Positions 35,363 through 45,384 of a stretch of DNA of 64,000 nucleotides are shown here, one piece after another. Source of the stretch: Flavobacterium panacis (GTDB lineage Bacteria > Bacteroidota > Bacteroidia > Flavobacteriales > Flavobacteriaceae); contig NZ_JANKMS010000001.1 in the NCBI RefSeq assembly GCF_024649945.1, positions 434,001 to 498,000 of the forward strand, read 5' to 3'. Below the pieces are notes generated by a model that saw only the letters and a list, made by a program, of their open reading frames with translations, searched no databases and was not told the origin of the DNA. Each line of letters starts with the position of its first letter. The first letter of the stretch is position 1. Both the position numbers and the translations under genes were made by a program.

Positions 35363-36310
35363 ATGAATTCATTTTTTCTAAAGAAAATAACTCTCGAAAA
35401 TCGTTCCTCAGCATTGAGTTACATAAAAGGACTAATCTTAATACTTTTAATGGTTCTCACAGCAGAATTTTTTAAAGATAAAGAAATCATCCTACCTGAA
35501 TTGGCTGCTCTCTCGATTGGTTGCTTCTTCTATAATCTTCAAGAATGGAGATCTAAACCTTGGGATTTATTTGTTTTGCCCGCTGCAACAGCATTTATTG
35601 GATTTTTTATAAACATCCTCCCCATTCCTATTTCTCTAAAACTGGTATTTTGCGTTGGAGCAGTATTAACAATCATGTTTCTTTTTAAAAATATCCTGCC
35701 TCCTGCGCTTGCAACAGGCCTGCTCCCTATTATAACCAACTGTCATACATGGCTTTTTCTAGCCTCTATCATTTTGTTTACCTTACTACTCGCTTTGAGC
35801 ATATCAGTATCAAAAAAACAAATTAGCGAAACCACAGAACATCACAATTTCAAAGAAAAAAAGATAGAAATCATTCTCTTTTTAATGATCGTAAGCCTCT
35901 GGTTTTACTTTTGTATCAGCACCAATCAGCTTGGAATGGCTGCAATACCACCAGTTATTGTAGTTGCTCTGGAATCAGTGCTTAAAAAGAAATACAGTTT
36001 CAAAATATTGTCCAAACAGATTTTCACTTTAACTACAGCAGGACTTATCGGATCTATTATTTTGCTATTTATTGAAAATAAAGTATTAGCCGCCTTTATT
36101 GCTATATTAATGATTTCTGGATTACTTCGAATGATAAAATTTAGACTTCCTCCGGCGTATGCTATAGCCCTACTTCCAATGGTGTTGCATGAACTTTCTC
36201 CAGCAAATTTCATGTTTAATATACTCATAATGTCAACCAGTGTTTTGGGCGTTATTTTTTTACTGAAAAATGACAGATTAAAATCTATCTTGCGTTTTAA
36301 TTTTCAATAA
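35363..36310 (+). CDS. Internally duplicated membrane protein, hypothetical
   Basis: 315 residues, about ten hydrophobic helices in two related halves of roughly 150: ILPELAALSIG near 43 matches AIPPVIVVALES near 194, and LPPALATGLLPIIT at 112 matches LPPAYAIALLPMVL at 262. A charged loop at 150-168 joins the halves. The PP-A-A-LLP motif recalls HPP-type membrane proteins, but I do not claim membership. It follows the RclC-like gene and may share its stress role or carry a small solute. Confidence 0.6.
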   Translation: MNSFFLKKITLENRSSALSYIKGLILILLMVLTAEFFKDKEIILPELAALSIGCFFYNLQEWRSKPWDLFVLPAATAFIGFFINILPIPISLKLVFCVGAVLTIMFLFKNILPPALATGLLPIITNCHTWLFLASIILFTLLLALSISVSKKQISETTEHHNFKEKKIEIILFLMIVSLWFYFCISTNQLGMAAIPPVIVVALESVLKKKYSFKILSKQIFTLTTAGLIGSIILLFIENKVLAAFIAILMISGLLRMIKFRLPPAYAIALLPMVLHELSPANFMFNILIMSTSVLGVIFLLKNDRLKSILRFNFQ

Positions 36311-36331
36311 AAAAACTATAATGTACTATTC

Positions 36332-36532
36332 TTGTTTTTGGTTGATTTTCTAAAACAAAGACTTTTATTTGAGATAAAAAACTACCTCATTCATTCTGAA
36401 AAAAATGTATCTGAAATCGCAAATGAGTTACACTTTTCAGAGCCAAGTCATTTGATGCGTTTTTTCAAAACACAAACTGGTATGACTACTTCCGAATTTT
36501 TAGCAGATTATCAAAATGGTAGCGTTGATTAA
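36332..36532 (+). pseudogene. Fragment of an AraC-type regulator
   Basis: 66 residues corresponding only to the second half of an AraC DNA-binding domain (LLFEIKNYLIHSEKNVSEIANELHFSEPSHLMRFFKTQTGMTTSEF). The sensing domain and first helix-turn-helix are missing, and the frame opens with TTG and no credible start. It is most likely the 3' end of a deleted regulator gene, left after the duplicated membrane-protein gene. Confidence 0.6.
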
Positions 36533-36694
36533 TTTTGTTAGAATGGTAAAATACCAAATATGAATTGAAACAGTAATTCAATCTATTGCAAATCTAATTA
36601 TACTGATTTACTTTCTGCTGTAAACAGACAAAATCTTCCTGAAAAATTTAAGAAATTCTGAAAAATCTACAGCAGAATGTAAAATTAATATAAA

Positions 36695-38164
36695 TCAAAA
36701 ACCTCTCTTTTGAGGCACTACTACTGGACGTTTTATGTCATTCGTTAAAATCCAGCCTGTTCGATACATCCATTCTGTCATTTTATACAATTTTGCAAAA
36801 TCAATGTTTTCTGACTCATCCATCGGAGTATGATATTGACTGTGCAGTACGCTTGTAAAAAATACAGCTGGAATATTTTTTTGAGCATAAGGCAAATGAT
36901 CTGATCTAAAATAGAAAAACTCAGGATGTTCTGGTCTGTCCCAAAGTTTATCCAATTCAAATTTTGGCCCTTCGTCATTGGCTTTTTTGGCAGCACTTAC
37001 CAAATCAGGAGAATTTTGATGTGGATCTGTTGAACCCAACAATGCCGCTTGATTTACATCATTTCTTCCTATCATATCACCATTCAAAACGGCGATTATA
37101 TCTTTTTCAGGAACTGTCGGATTTGATGCATACCAGCTTGACCCCAATAATCCACGCTCTTCTGAACCGTGAAATACAAATAATACAGATCTTTTCCCAG
37201 GTTGTTTTTTAAAAGCTCTGGCAATAGCCAACATTGCTACACAGGTACTCGCATTATCATCTGCTCCATTGTAAATCGAATCTTGTCCGTATTTTTGTCT
37301 CACACCATCATGATCCTGATGTCCGCTAAAAAGAACATATTCCTTCTTCAATTTTGGATCTGTACCTTCTACTTTTCCAACAACATTAACTGAAGGATAT
37401 TTATAAGTTTCAGAAACTACTTCGGCAACTAAATGTTCTTTGGTATTTTTTAGAAATTCTAACTGATCATTATGAACCCAAAAAGCAGGCATTCTAGGCG
37501 GAACAGGCATTTTATCACGATAGCCTTCAATACCGTAAACTCCGCGTTTCATTTGCGGTTCTACTTCAGACCAGCTTTTTTCTCCCCATTCATCAGCAAC
37601 AATGATAAGCGCTGACGCACCGCGATAGGCTAAATCTTCATAATATTTTTGCTTCACAAATCCTGGATAACGTCTTTCAAAAAGGGAGATATTATCTGTA
37701 ATTCCTTCTTTAGAAGCAATGACAATAACCGCTTTTCCTTTTACATCCATTTTTCTGATTTCTTCTGCAGAAGCATTTCCTATAAAAAGTAAAGGCGCAT
37801 CAACTTTATTGTTGGTTGTTTCAGCTATTAAAACATCATTCCATAATTTAAACTCTTTTTGTCCGATTTTAAATTTGGAATTATTGCTAACCTGATGTCT
37901 GTATAAGTCAAAAAACTGAAAAAAAGTACCATCATCACCTGCAGGCGACATTCCGGCTTGTTTGGCTTTTTCTGCCAGCCATACAGAGACTTTTAATTCA
38001 TCTAGAGTTCCGGCTTCACGACCATTAAAATGATCACCCGCCATTTGGTACATATCCGTTTTAAGATCCTTTAAAGTAATTGCTGTTACCAAAGGCTTCT
38101 TTGCGGATTGTGAGAAAATCAAATTACAGCTTAGGCTGAATAATAAAAATAACTTCCTTTTCAT
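36695..38164 (-). CDS. Secreted M28 family zinc aminopeptidase with PA domain
   Basis: 489 residues: signal peptide (MKRKLFLLFSLSCNLIFSQ), a PA insert at about 120-240, and an M28 catalytic domain with GHQDH (282-285), NGADDNAS (Asp302), SEE (Glu335 and Glu336), NGDMIG (Asp363) and a late His in SQYHTPMDE (His445). These are the two-zinc ligands and the general base. Probably a periplasmic or surface peptidase of the PSMA/aminopeptidase Y type. It is a single gene with the clear promoter at 38231-38262. Confidence 0.9.
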   Translation of the reverse strand: MKRKLFLLFSLSCNLIFSQSAKKPLVTAITLKDLKTDMYQMAGDHFNGREAGTLDELKVSVWLAEKAKQAGMSPAGDDGTFFQFFDLYRHQVSNNSKFKIGQKEFKLWNDVLIAETTNNKVDAPLLFIGNASAEEIRKMDVKGKAVIVIASKEGITDNISLFERRYPGFVKQKYYEDLAYRGASALIIVADEWGEKSWSEVEPQMKRGVYGIEGYRDKMPVPPRMPAFWVHNDQLEFLKNTKEHLVAEVVSETYKYPSVNVVGKVEGTDPKLKKEYVLFSGHQDHDGVRQKYGQDSIYNGADDNASTCVAMLAIARAFKKQPGKRSVLFVFHGSEERGLLGSSWYASNPTVPEKDIIAVLNGDMIGRNDVNQAALLGSTDPHQNSPDLVSAAKKANDEGPKFELDKLWDRPEHPEFFYFRSDHLPYAQKNIPAVFFTSVLHSQYHTPMDESENIDFAKLYKMTEWMYRTGWILTNDIKRPVVVPQKRGF

Positions 38165-38230
38165 AATTTAAAAATATTGAATTTATAGATTGAATATTTT
38201 CCTATAAAAAAGAAGGGCTTGAAAAAAGGA

Positions 38231-38262
38231 CAAATCTATATCTTTTATAAATATACTTCAAA
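38231..38262 (-). promoter_or_regulatory. Promoter of the M28 peptidase gene
   Basis: On the minus strand TTTG (38262-38259), 20 bases, then TAGATTTG (38238-38231) match the Bacteroidota housekeeping consensus exactly; about 66 bases of leader follow. The rest of the 345-base gap 38165-38509 is AT-rich and should hold the start region of the sigma-factor gene on the plus strand, but I see no clear element there. Confidence 0.75.
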
Positions 38263-38509
38263 AAAGAATCGAATTTTAATTTACAATCTGTTTAATTATG
38301 AATTAAAACAAGACTTAACTTACAATATATCAATCATCAAGATTACACAATATTGAATCTTATTCAAAACACTGTCATTTATTTTTACAATAATTTATTA
38401 TTTTAATCATATACTATTAAAACAATATTTTTATGGGCATGTTTACGATAAATAATCTTCAATTAAAAAAAAATAAATAATATTGCTGAATAGATTGTTA
38501 CCAGCAAGC

Positions 38510-39097
38510 ATGTCTCAAAATTCTAATACCACAGAACAAAAACTTCTTCTTGAATTATCTCAGGGAAGCGAGCTTGCATTTACAACTATCTACAACAAGT
38601 ACAAAAACATTGTTTATTCTACTGCATTAAAGATCACTAAATCAAAAATTTTAGCTGAAGAAGCTGTTCAAGATATCTTTTTAAAAATCTGGCAGAATCG
38701 TGAAAACTTATCCGAAATAGCTAACTTTGAGAACTATATCTTCATTATTTCTCGAAATCACTTATTCAACTCAATCAAAAAAATTGCTCGCGAAACTTCT
38801 ATTATATCTGAAATCAATTTAAAAGAAACGGGTTTAAACGATACAGATATTACCATTAAAGACGAGCAATACAATACGATCTTAAATCAGATCGTAGAAC
38901 AACTTCCGCCACAGCAGCAAAAAGTGTATCAAATGGCTAAAAGAGATGGTTTAAGCCATCAGAAAATTGGCGAAGATTTAGGAATTTCTACAGAGACTGT
39001 AAAAAAACACATGGCTCAGGCTTTAAAATTTATACGTACAAAGATTTCTCCCTACATGAATATATTTATGTCGCTTCTTCTATTTTTCAAATTATAG
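38510..39097 (+). CDS. ECF sigma factor, FecI-type
   Basis: 195 residues from the ATG at 38510 (MSQNSNTTEQK); a TTG 27 bases earlier is less likely. Region 2 has FTTIYNKYKNIVYSTALKITKSKILAEEAVQDIFLKIWQNRENL and region 4 has LPPQQQKVYQMAKRDGLSHQKIGEDLGISTETVKKHMAQALKFIR. It is the usual partner of the FecR anti-sigma encoded downstream. By analogy with FecI it should transcribe the SusC-led operon when released. Confidence 0.92.
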   Translation: MSQNSNTTEQKLLLELSQGSELAFTTIYNKYKNIVYSTALKITKSKILAEEAVQDIFLKIWQNRENLSEIANFENYIFIISRNHLFNSIKKIARETSIISEINLKETGLNDTDITIKDEQYNTILNQIVEQLPPQQQKVYQMAKRDGLSHQKIGEDLGISTETVKKHMAQALKFIRTKISPYMNIFMSLLLFFKL

Positions 39098-39319
39098 TCT
39101 AAAGGTTTTTCTTTCAAAAAAACCTCAATTCACTTTTTTTTACATTTTTTTTACATTTTTTTCACTTTCGACTACTCCCTCCACTTTTTTAAATGGTCTT
39201 TATATAAAAAGGCCAATATAAACTTGGCTTTACCCTAAAAAAATTAGAAGGACTGAAAAAAAGAAAAAAAACCAAAATCTATCATTAACCAAAAAAGTAC
39301 TAATCTAATCTACGAAAAA

Positions 39320-40363
39320 ATGTCGCAAAAAAAGTTCGAAGAATTATTTGAAAGCTACCTGCAGAATAAATTATCTGAAGCAGAACAGCTGCAAATGATG
39401 GAAATAATTCAGCAGGGTGCATATGATGATTTTCTAAAAGAAAAAATTCAGAATCTGTTGGAAAAAGATGATGTTACTGAAATAATGGATAAAAAACAAG
39501 GAGATGATATTCTTCAATACATTTTATCTAAACCATCAACTGAAACTAAAGTTCTGCCTTTAAATCCGAAGAAAAGAAACAGAAAAAGAATTCTGCAAAC
39601 TGTTTTAGTTGCTGCAAGTGTTGCAGTTCTTATTGCAGTTGGAAATTCAATGTTCTTTCAACAAAAACCGTCTTTTACAACTCCAGAAGTTAAACAAGAT
39701 GTTGTTGTAGCAAGCACTTTAGTAGATTTTAGCGGAAAACAATTAGTACATCTTCCTGATGGAAGTACTGTTTTATTAAACGATGATAGTAGTTTAAAAT
39801 ACGATCAGGATTCTTTTGACAAAAATACTCGTGAAGTAACTCTTGTTGGTGAAGCTTATTTTGACATTAAGCATAATAAAGAAAAACCTTTTATTGTGCA
39901 TACAGGCAAAGTACAAACTAAAGTTTTAGGAACGGCTTTTAATATCAATGCTCAAAATTCATCCAACAATATCGAAGTTACAGTGGCACGTGGTAAAGTT
40001 CAGGTTGGAGATACCGAAAAAGTATATGGTGTGATTACTCCAAACCAGCAGATTAAAGTGGATAAAACTACTTTGAACTTTCAACAAAATACAGTTAGCG
40101 CCGCTGTAGTAACAGAATGGAAAAGTAATTACCTGATTTTAGACGATGTTAATATGGCCGAAGCGGTTTCTTTAATTTCTCAAAAATATAAAGTTTCTAT
40201 TCTTGTTGCCAATGAAAAGATTAAGAACTGTCGAATCACAGCCAGTTTCTTAAATGAAGAAGATTTAGATCATGTTCTAAAAGTAATCTGTAGTGTTATT
40301 GAAACAGAATACCGATATAATAAAGCTGGTTCTATCGTAATTGATGGAAAAGGCTGTGAGTAA
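39320..40363 (+). CDS. FecR-type anti-sigma factor
   Basis: 347 residues: cytoplasmic N-terminal part with coiled-coil-like helices, one membrane helix at about 91-111 (ILQTVLVAASVAVLIAVG), a periplasmic FecR domain (VDFSGKQLVHLPDGSTVLLNDDSSLKYD...REVTLVGEAYFDIKHNKEKPFIVHTGKVQTKVLGTAFNI) and a C-terminal DUF4974 part (LDDVNMAEAVSLISQKYKVSILVANEKIKNCRITASF). It holds the sigma factor until the STN domain of the receptor signals. It is 222 bases from the sigma gene. Confidence 0.93.
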   Translation: MSQKKFEELFESYLQNKLSEAEQLQMMEIIQQGAYDDFLKEKIQNLLEKDDVTEIMDKKQGDDILQYILSKPSTETKVLPLNPKKRNRKRILQTVLVAASVAVLIAVGNSMFFQQKPSFTTPEVKQDVVVASTLVDFSGKQLVHLPDGSTVLLNDDSSLKYDQDSFDKNTREVTLVGEAYFDIKHNKEKPFIVHTGKVQTKVLGTAFNINAQNSSNNIEVTVARGKVQVGDTEKVYGVITPNQQIKVDKTTLNFQQNTVSAAVVTEWKSNYLILDDVNMAEAVSLISQKYKVSILVANEKIKNCRITASFLNEEDLDHVLKVICSVIETEYRYNKAGSIVIDGKGCE

Positions 40364-40365
40364 AA

Positions 40366-40425
40366 ATGAAAAGACAAAAGCAGACTAACCTCCTACTTAG
40401 AATGCTTTTTAAAATGAAATATTAA
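40366..40425 (+). other. 19-codon mini-ORF before susC, SusC-leader-like
   Basis: An ATG two bases after the FecR stop opens MKRQKQTNLLLRMLFKMKY and a stop. The text resembles the start of flavobacterial SusC signal regions. It may be a remnant of an older receptor start or a short leader ORF. The 184-base gap also has a GCCATC...GATGGC inverted repeat at 40473-40498. Confidence 0.25.
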
Positions 40426-40547
40426 CCTTTAAAACAAAAGAAAAACAATTAACCAAAAACCAAATTAAAAAAGCCATCCAGCTCCTACACCAGATGGCCA
40501 AGATTTTTAACAATTAATCCAGTAACCATTAAAAAACAAGCAAATTT

Positions 40548-43500
40548 ATGAAATTACGCTGTAAAACAACCATGTTTGACAGTGAAAAGAATTCATCTTT
40601 TTTTCATTTGTCAAAAAAAACTATTATGATTATGCGAATCAGTTTATTCCACATTTTCTTACTGACCTGCGGTACTCATATGATCTTTGCTACCGAAATG
40701 AGCGGCCAGAATCTGGAGTCTATATCTGTTGATATTGAACTTCATAACCAAGATATCAAGACGCTGTTTAAAACCATAGAAAATAGAACGGGATTATTAT
40801 TTGCTTATCAACCGCAAATCATAAAAGATTTTCCAAAAGTAACCACACCTCGCGGACGCCGAACTGTAAGTGATATTTTAAATAGTGTATTTCAGGGAAG
40901 TAATCTTGTTTATAAACAAGTAGACAAAAATGTTGTCATCTATAAAAAAGAAACTCCAAAAACTGTAGAAAACACCTTAAAAAACGAAAAAGAAGAAGCC
41001 AGTTATATGCTAAATGGTAAGATTCTTGACGAAAATGGTCTTCCTCTGCCGGGGGTAACTGTATTGCTTGTAGGAGGCAACAGACAAGGTATTTCTGATT
41101 TTGACGGACACTTTTATATTGAATTAGCTACAGGTAAACATACTTTGCGATTTTCCTATCTAGGCTATAAAACACAAGATGTTGTGGTAGAAAATCAAAC
41201 TTCTGTTACTGTAAAAATGCAGCCAGACTTAGCTAAACTGGATGAAATTGTAGTGATTGGGTATGGAACCACAACGAGAAGAACTTCGACTGGATCTGTA
41301 GTTAAAATTACTGCAGAAGATATCGAAAAACAGCCTGTAACCAATATTTTGCAAACACTTCAGGGAAGAACTCCGGGTGTGTTTGTAACGCAGACTTCTG
41401 GATATGCAGGAAGTGATATGAATATCAGTATTCGAGGAAGAAATTTTATTGATGGGAAAAATTTACCTCTTTATATTGTAGATGGCGTTCCTTATATCGG
41501 GGACGATATTAAACAACAGGCTCAGGATGATAATGTTATTAGAGGAGCTCAAAAATCAACTAGTCCTTTAAATATTATTAATCCGAACGATATTCAAAGT
41601 ATTGAAATACTGAAAGATGCCGATGCTACTGCAATTTATGGTTCAAGAGGAGCAAATGGTGTTGTATTGATTACCACAAAAAAAGGTAAATCTGGAAAAA
41701 CAGAATTTACAATCACTACCAATTCTGGAGTTTCTGAAGTGGCTCATATGATCAAAACATTAGATACTCCAGCTTATCTTAATATGCTACAGACAGCATT
41801 AAACAACAATGGAGATACAGCATCTAATTTTAGCAATGGACTTGCTCTTACTGACTGGGATCCTAATGCCTATACCAACTGGCAGAAAAAATTAATTGGA
41901 GGCACTGCTAATTTCAATAATTATTCAGCTTCCTTAAAAGGAGGAAATGAGTCAACCAATTTTCTATTAAGTGGAGCTTATCATAAAGAAACGACAGTTG
42001 TTCCTGGAGATTTTAGTTATGATAAATTCTCTACCAATTTTAATGTTAATCATAGTACGCTAGATAATAAATTAAAAATAGGTGCTTCTGTAATTTTTGC
42101 TACTGATAATAACAGACTTCCTTTCTTTGATATCACTACTTATGCAATAAATACAGCTCCTAATCGTCCTTTATATAATGCAGACGGCAGCTATTATTGG
42201 TCTCCTGATTATTTTAGTGACATTAACCCACTTGCTGCTTTAGGAAAAAGAGTTGATGATAAAGGACTTAACTTGATTACAAGTTTAAGTCTTCAATACG
42301 AAATTGCAAAAGGTTTTTCTTTTAAAACAGATTTAGGATATGGAAGAGCACAGATGCAGACGAAACAAATCATGCCTTCATCTGCAAGCAATCATGTATA
42401 TGATGAAGCCAACGGATATGACTCAAATTTTTCAAGATCTTATACTACTTCAACCAATAATACAAACAATTTTACTGTAGAGCCGCAACTTAATTATACT
42501 ACTGCATTATGGAAAGGGAATCTTACAGCACTTGTTGGAGGTTCATGGCAAAACAGAAAATCAGAAATGCCTGCATATGTTTATACTAGCGGTTACAGTT
42601 CTGACAATTTAATTGGTAATATTTCGACTGCAGAAAATGTTACAGCAAACAACGGCACGACAGAATATAAATACATTTCAATTTTCAGCAGACTTAATTA
42701 TAATATTGAGAACAAATATATTTTAAACCTTAACTTTAGAAGAGACGGTTCTTCACGTTTTGGAGCTAACAATCGTTTTGGAAACTTCGGTTCTATTGGT
42801 GGTGCTTGGGTTTTTACTCAGGAAAACTTCATGAAGCATGTTCCAGTACTAAGTTTTGGAAAAATTCGTTCCAGTTATGGAGAAATTGGAAGCGACGATA
42901 TTGGAGAATACCAATATGCTGACACCTTTGACACTCGTACTTACGGAAATGGAAATCCTTCTATGATGGCTTCCAGAATTGCGAATCCTAATATTAAATG
43001 GGGATTAACAAAAAAGTTTGAAGCTGCTTTGGATTTAAGTTTTAATAACGACCGTGTTTCTTTCACTGCTGCTTATTATAGAAATACTTCAAGCAACCAA
43101 TTGGTTGGTTATACATTAAGTCCACAAGCTGGATTTACCACTTATACAGCAAATTTACCTGCAGAAGTTGAAAATAAAGGATGGGAATTTACTTTAGGAA
43201 CTGTTAACATTCGTAATCAAAATTTTACTTGGTCAACTTCTTTTAATATTTCAACTAACTCTAATAAACTGGTTGCTTTTCCTGGAATAGAAAATACCAG
43301 TTATTACTCTCAATACGTAGTAGGAAAACCTTTGGGATCTCGCTTTTTATATAATTTCACAGGTGTTGATGCAAACGGAATCGCTCAATTTGAAGATGCA
43401 AATGGAGACGGAAGAATCTCTAGTGGATTTGCAGAAACCGGCAGAGGAGATAGAAAATATTATGGTCCAAATAATCCTAAATATTATGGAGGAATCTCTA

Positions 43501-43937
43501 ATACTATAAGTTACAAAGCTTTTACTCTTGACTTTTTATTTCAATTCGTAAAACAAGAGGGAACAACATTGATGGCATCTACAGGAACGCAGCCTGGATA
43601 TCCTTACGGAACTGTTAATTTTCAGGTGGATGAATTCAATGATTATTTAGCAAAAGGAAATGTTTTAAGCTCAGGTTACCAAAACAGCTATTTTAACTAT
43701 ATCGGCTCAAATGCTGTTATTACAGATGCTTCGTATATCAAACTAAAAAATGTAAGTGCTTCTTATCAAATTCCGTTAAGTGAAGCTACCAAAAGATATT
43801 TACAAGCTGTACGTCTTTCTCTTCAAGGACAAAATATATTTACCATAACTAGCTACAAAGGACTAGATCCGGAAACACAAGGTTTGGCTCTGCCTCCATT
43901 ACGTACAATCACACTTGGAACTCAGTTTACATTTTAA
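40548..43937 (+). CDS. SusC/RagA-type TonB receptor with STN signalling domain
   Basis: 1129 residues. A long basic leader and signal helix (ISLFHIFLLTCGTHMIFA), an STN domain at about 58-135 (IELHNQDIKTLFKTIENRTGLLFAY), a carboxypeptidase-like domain at about 150-225 (LNGKILDENGLPLPGVTVLLVG), then the SusC plug (DEIVVIGYGTTTRRTSTGSVVKI, LQGRTPGVFV, IRGR, ILKDADATAIYGSRGANGVVLITTKKG) and barrel to the terminal LGTQFTF. STN contacts FecR in the periplasm, so it both imports and signals. The real start may be one of the Mets at 27-29 rather than the first. SusD follows after 12 bases. Confidence 0.95.
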   Translation: MKLRCKTTMFDSEKNSSFFHLSKKTIMIMRISLFHIFLLTCGTHMIFATEMSGQNLESISVDIELHNQDIKTLFKTIENRTGLLFAYQPQIIKDFPKVTTPRGRRTVSDILNSVFQGSNLVYKQVDKNVVIYKKETPKTVENTLKNEKEEASYMLNGKILDENGLPLPGVTVLLVGGNRQGISDFDGHFYIELATGKHTLRFSYLGYKTQDVVVENQTSVTVKMQPDLAKLDEIVVIGYGTTTRRTSTGSVVKITAEDIEKQPVTNILQTLQGRTPGVFVTQTSGYAGSDMNISIRGRNFIDGKNLPLYIVDGVPYIGDDIKQQAQDDNVIRGAQKSTSPLNIINPNDIQSIEILKDADATAIYGSRGANGVVLITTKKGKSGKTEFTITTNSGVSEVAHMIKTLDTPAYLNMLQTALNNNGDTASNFSNGLALTDWDPNAYTNWQKKLIGGTANFNNYSASLKGGNESTNFLLSGAYHKETTVVPGDFSYDKFSTNFNVNHSTLDNKLKIGASVIFATDNNRLPFFDITTYAINTAPNRPLYNADGSYYWSPDYFSDINPLAALGKRVDDKGLNLITSLSLQYEIAKGFSFKTDLGYGRAQMQTKQIMPSSASNHVYDEANGYDSNFSRSYTTSTNNTNNFTVEPQLNYTTALWKGNLTALVGGSWQNRKSEMPAYVYTSGYSSDNLIGNISTAENVTANNGTTEYKYISIFSRLNYNIENKYILNLNFRRDGSSRFGANNRFGNFGSIGGAWVFTQENFMKHVPVLSFGKIRSSYGEIGSDDIGEYQYADTFDTRTYGNGNPSMMASRIANPNIKWGLTKKFEAALDLSFNNDRVSFTAAYYRNTSSNQLVGYTLSPQAGFTTYTANLPAEVENKGWEFTLGTVNIRNQNFTWSTSFNISTNSNKLVAFPGIENTSYYSQYVVGKPLGSRFLYNFTGVDANGIAQFEDANGDGRISSGFAETGRGDRKYYGPNNPKYYGGISNTISYKAFTLDFLFQFVKQEGTTLMASTGTQPGYPYGTVNFQVDEFNDYLAKGNVLSSGYQNSYFNYIGSNAVITDASYIKLKNVSASYQIPLSEATKRYLQAVRLSLQGQNIFTITSYKGLDPETQGLALPPLRTITLGTQFTF

Positions 43938-43949
43938 ATCTAAAAAATC

Positions 43950-45326
43950 ATGAAAAATATTTCAACTAAATATATCGCTGTATTTTCGTTTTCAATTTTA
44001 CTGGGATTAACAAGCTGTGACAGCGCTTTGGAAGTCGATCTTCCGAGCAACCAGTTATCATCAGAAACGGTTTATGCTTCAGATGCTACAACAGAAGCGG
44101 CTGTAAATGGAATTTACCAAAGTATGGTGGCGGGCTTTTTCTACAATCAAGTTCATAGTATTCTTGGACAGACTTCAGATGAACTGATACTAGCGAGTGG
44201 TTTAACCAATACCGCTAATACTAATGAACTTATTGAAACTGACGGAACAATGAGCAGTATGTGGACAGAATTGTACAAAACCGTCTACAATGCAAACAAT
44301 GTTATCGAAGGAATTAGTAAAAGTACTTCACTGACTCCAGCCAAAAGCAGACAATGGGTAGCTGAAGCCAAATTCCTTAGAGCCTATTCTTATTTTTATC
44401 TAACGAATATTTGGGGCAGTGTTCCTTTAGTACTGACAACTAATATAAATGTATCAGCATTATTGCCACAATCGACTCAAGAGGTTGTTTACACACAGAT
44501 TATCAAGGATTTGACAGAAGCTTCGCAAGACCTTCCAACAAGTTATGCTAATTATAAAAATGAGAGAATTAGAGCTACTAAATGGGCTTCTGAAACTTTA
44601 TTGGCTAGAGTAAATCTTTATTTAGGAAAATGGAGCGATGCAGCTAGTCATGCAACTGCTGTAATCAATGAAACAGGAACTTATAACATGATAACAGGAT
44701 TATCAGCAACTAATAGTCCATTTATTTCAAATAATAATGAAGCTATTTTACAAATTCCTTATTTCAACGTAAACTATAGTTATGAAGGATCTTCTGTTTT
44801 TGTAAATGCAAACACAGCCTCATTCTTATTAAGAAACGGCAGTACGTTATTTGAAACAGATGACGACCGCAAAACAAACTGGACCAGAAATGTTACGGGC
44901 ACGCAGGGTAGTCTTTCTGGTGTTGCACCAACGAAATACAAAAACAGATTTGGAGCCTCTCCTATCGAACGCTCAACAGTACTTAGATTAGCCGAATTAT
45001 ATCTAATAAGAGCCGAAGCCAGAGTACAATCTAATGATATTACAGGAGCTCAGCAGGATATTAATGTAATCCGAAACAGAGCGCTACTTGGCAATACTAC
45101 TTTAACGAATTCAAACCAATTATTGGATTTAATTGCTTTGGAAAGACAACGTGAATTCTTTGCAGAAAACGGACACCGTTGGTTAGACCTTAAAAGAACT
45201 GGTAAAATAGACGCAACTCTTTCTGTTTTAACGGATAAAATCTGGACTTCTACAGATGCTTTATATCCAATTCCGGAAACGGCTATTCGTTCGAATCCTT
45301 TCTTAAAACAAAATTCAGGATACTAA
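43950..45326 (+). CDS. SusD/RagB family surface lipoprotein
   Basis: 458 residues with lipobox GLTSC (Cys23) and SusD marks: NVIEGISKSTSLTPAKSRQWVAEAKFLRAYSYFYLTNIWGSVPLVL, the TPR-like helices, RLAELYLIRAEARVQSNDITGAQQDINVIRNRA and the closing ALERQREFFAENGHRWLDLKRTGK, LYPIPETAIRSNP. It is the substrate-capturing lid on the SusC channel. SusCD pairs carry glycans or peptides; the M16 protease nearby makes a peptide or protein plausible. Confidence 0.95.
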   Translation: MKNISTKYIAVFSFSILLGLTSCDSALEVDLPSNQLSSETVYASDATTEAAVNGIYQSMVAGFFYNQVHSILGQTSDELILASGLTNTANTNELIETDGTMSSMWTELYKTVYNANNVIEGISKSTSLTPAKSRQWVAEAKFLRAYSYFYLTNIWGSVPLVLTTNINVSALLPQSTQEVVYTQIIKDLTEASQDLPTSYANYKNERIRATKWASETLLARVNLYLGKWSDAASHATAVINETGTYNMITGLSATNSPFISNNNEAILQIPYFNVNYSYEGSSVFVNANTASFLLRNGSTLFETDDDRKTNWTRNVTGTQGSLSGVAPTKYKNRFGASPIERSTVLRLAELYLIRAEARVQSNDITGAQQDINVIRNRALLGNTTLTNSNQLLDLIALERQREFFAENGHRWLDLKRTGKIDATLSVLTDKIWTSTDALYPIPETAIRSNPFLKQNSGY

Positions 45327-45384
45327 ATACTAAAAATAACGCAGGGATGAAATGAAAAACATTCCTGCGCTTTTAAAAAACACT

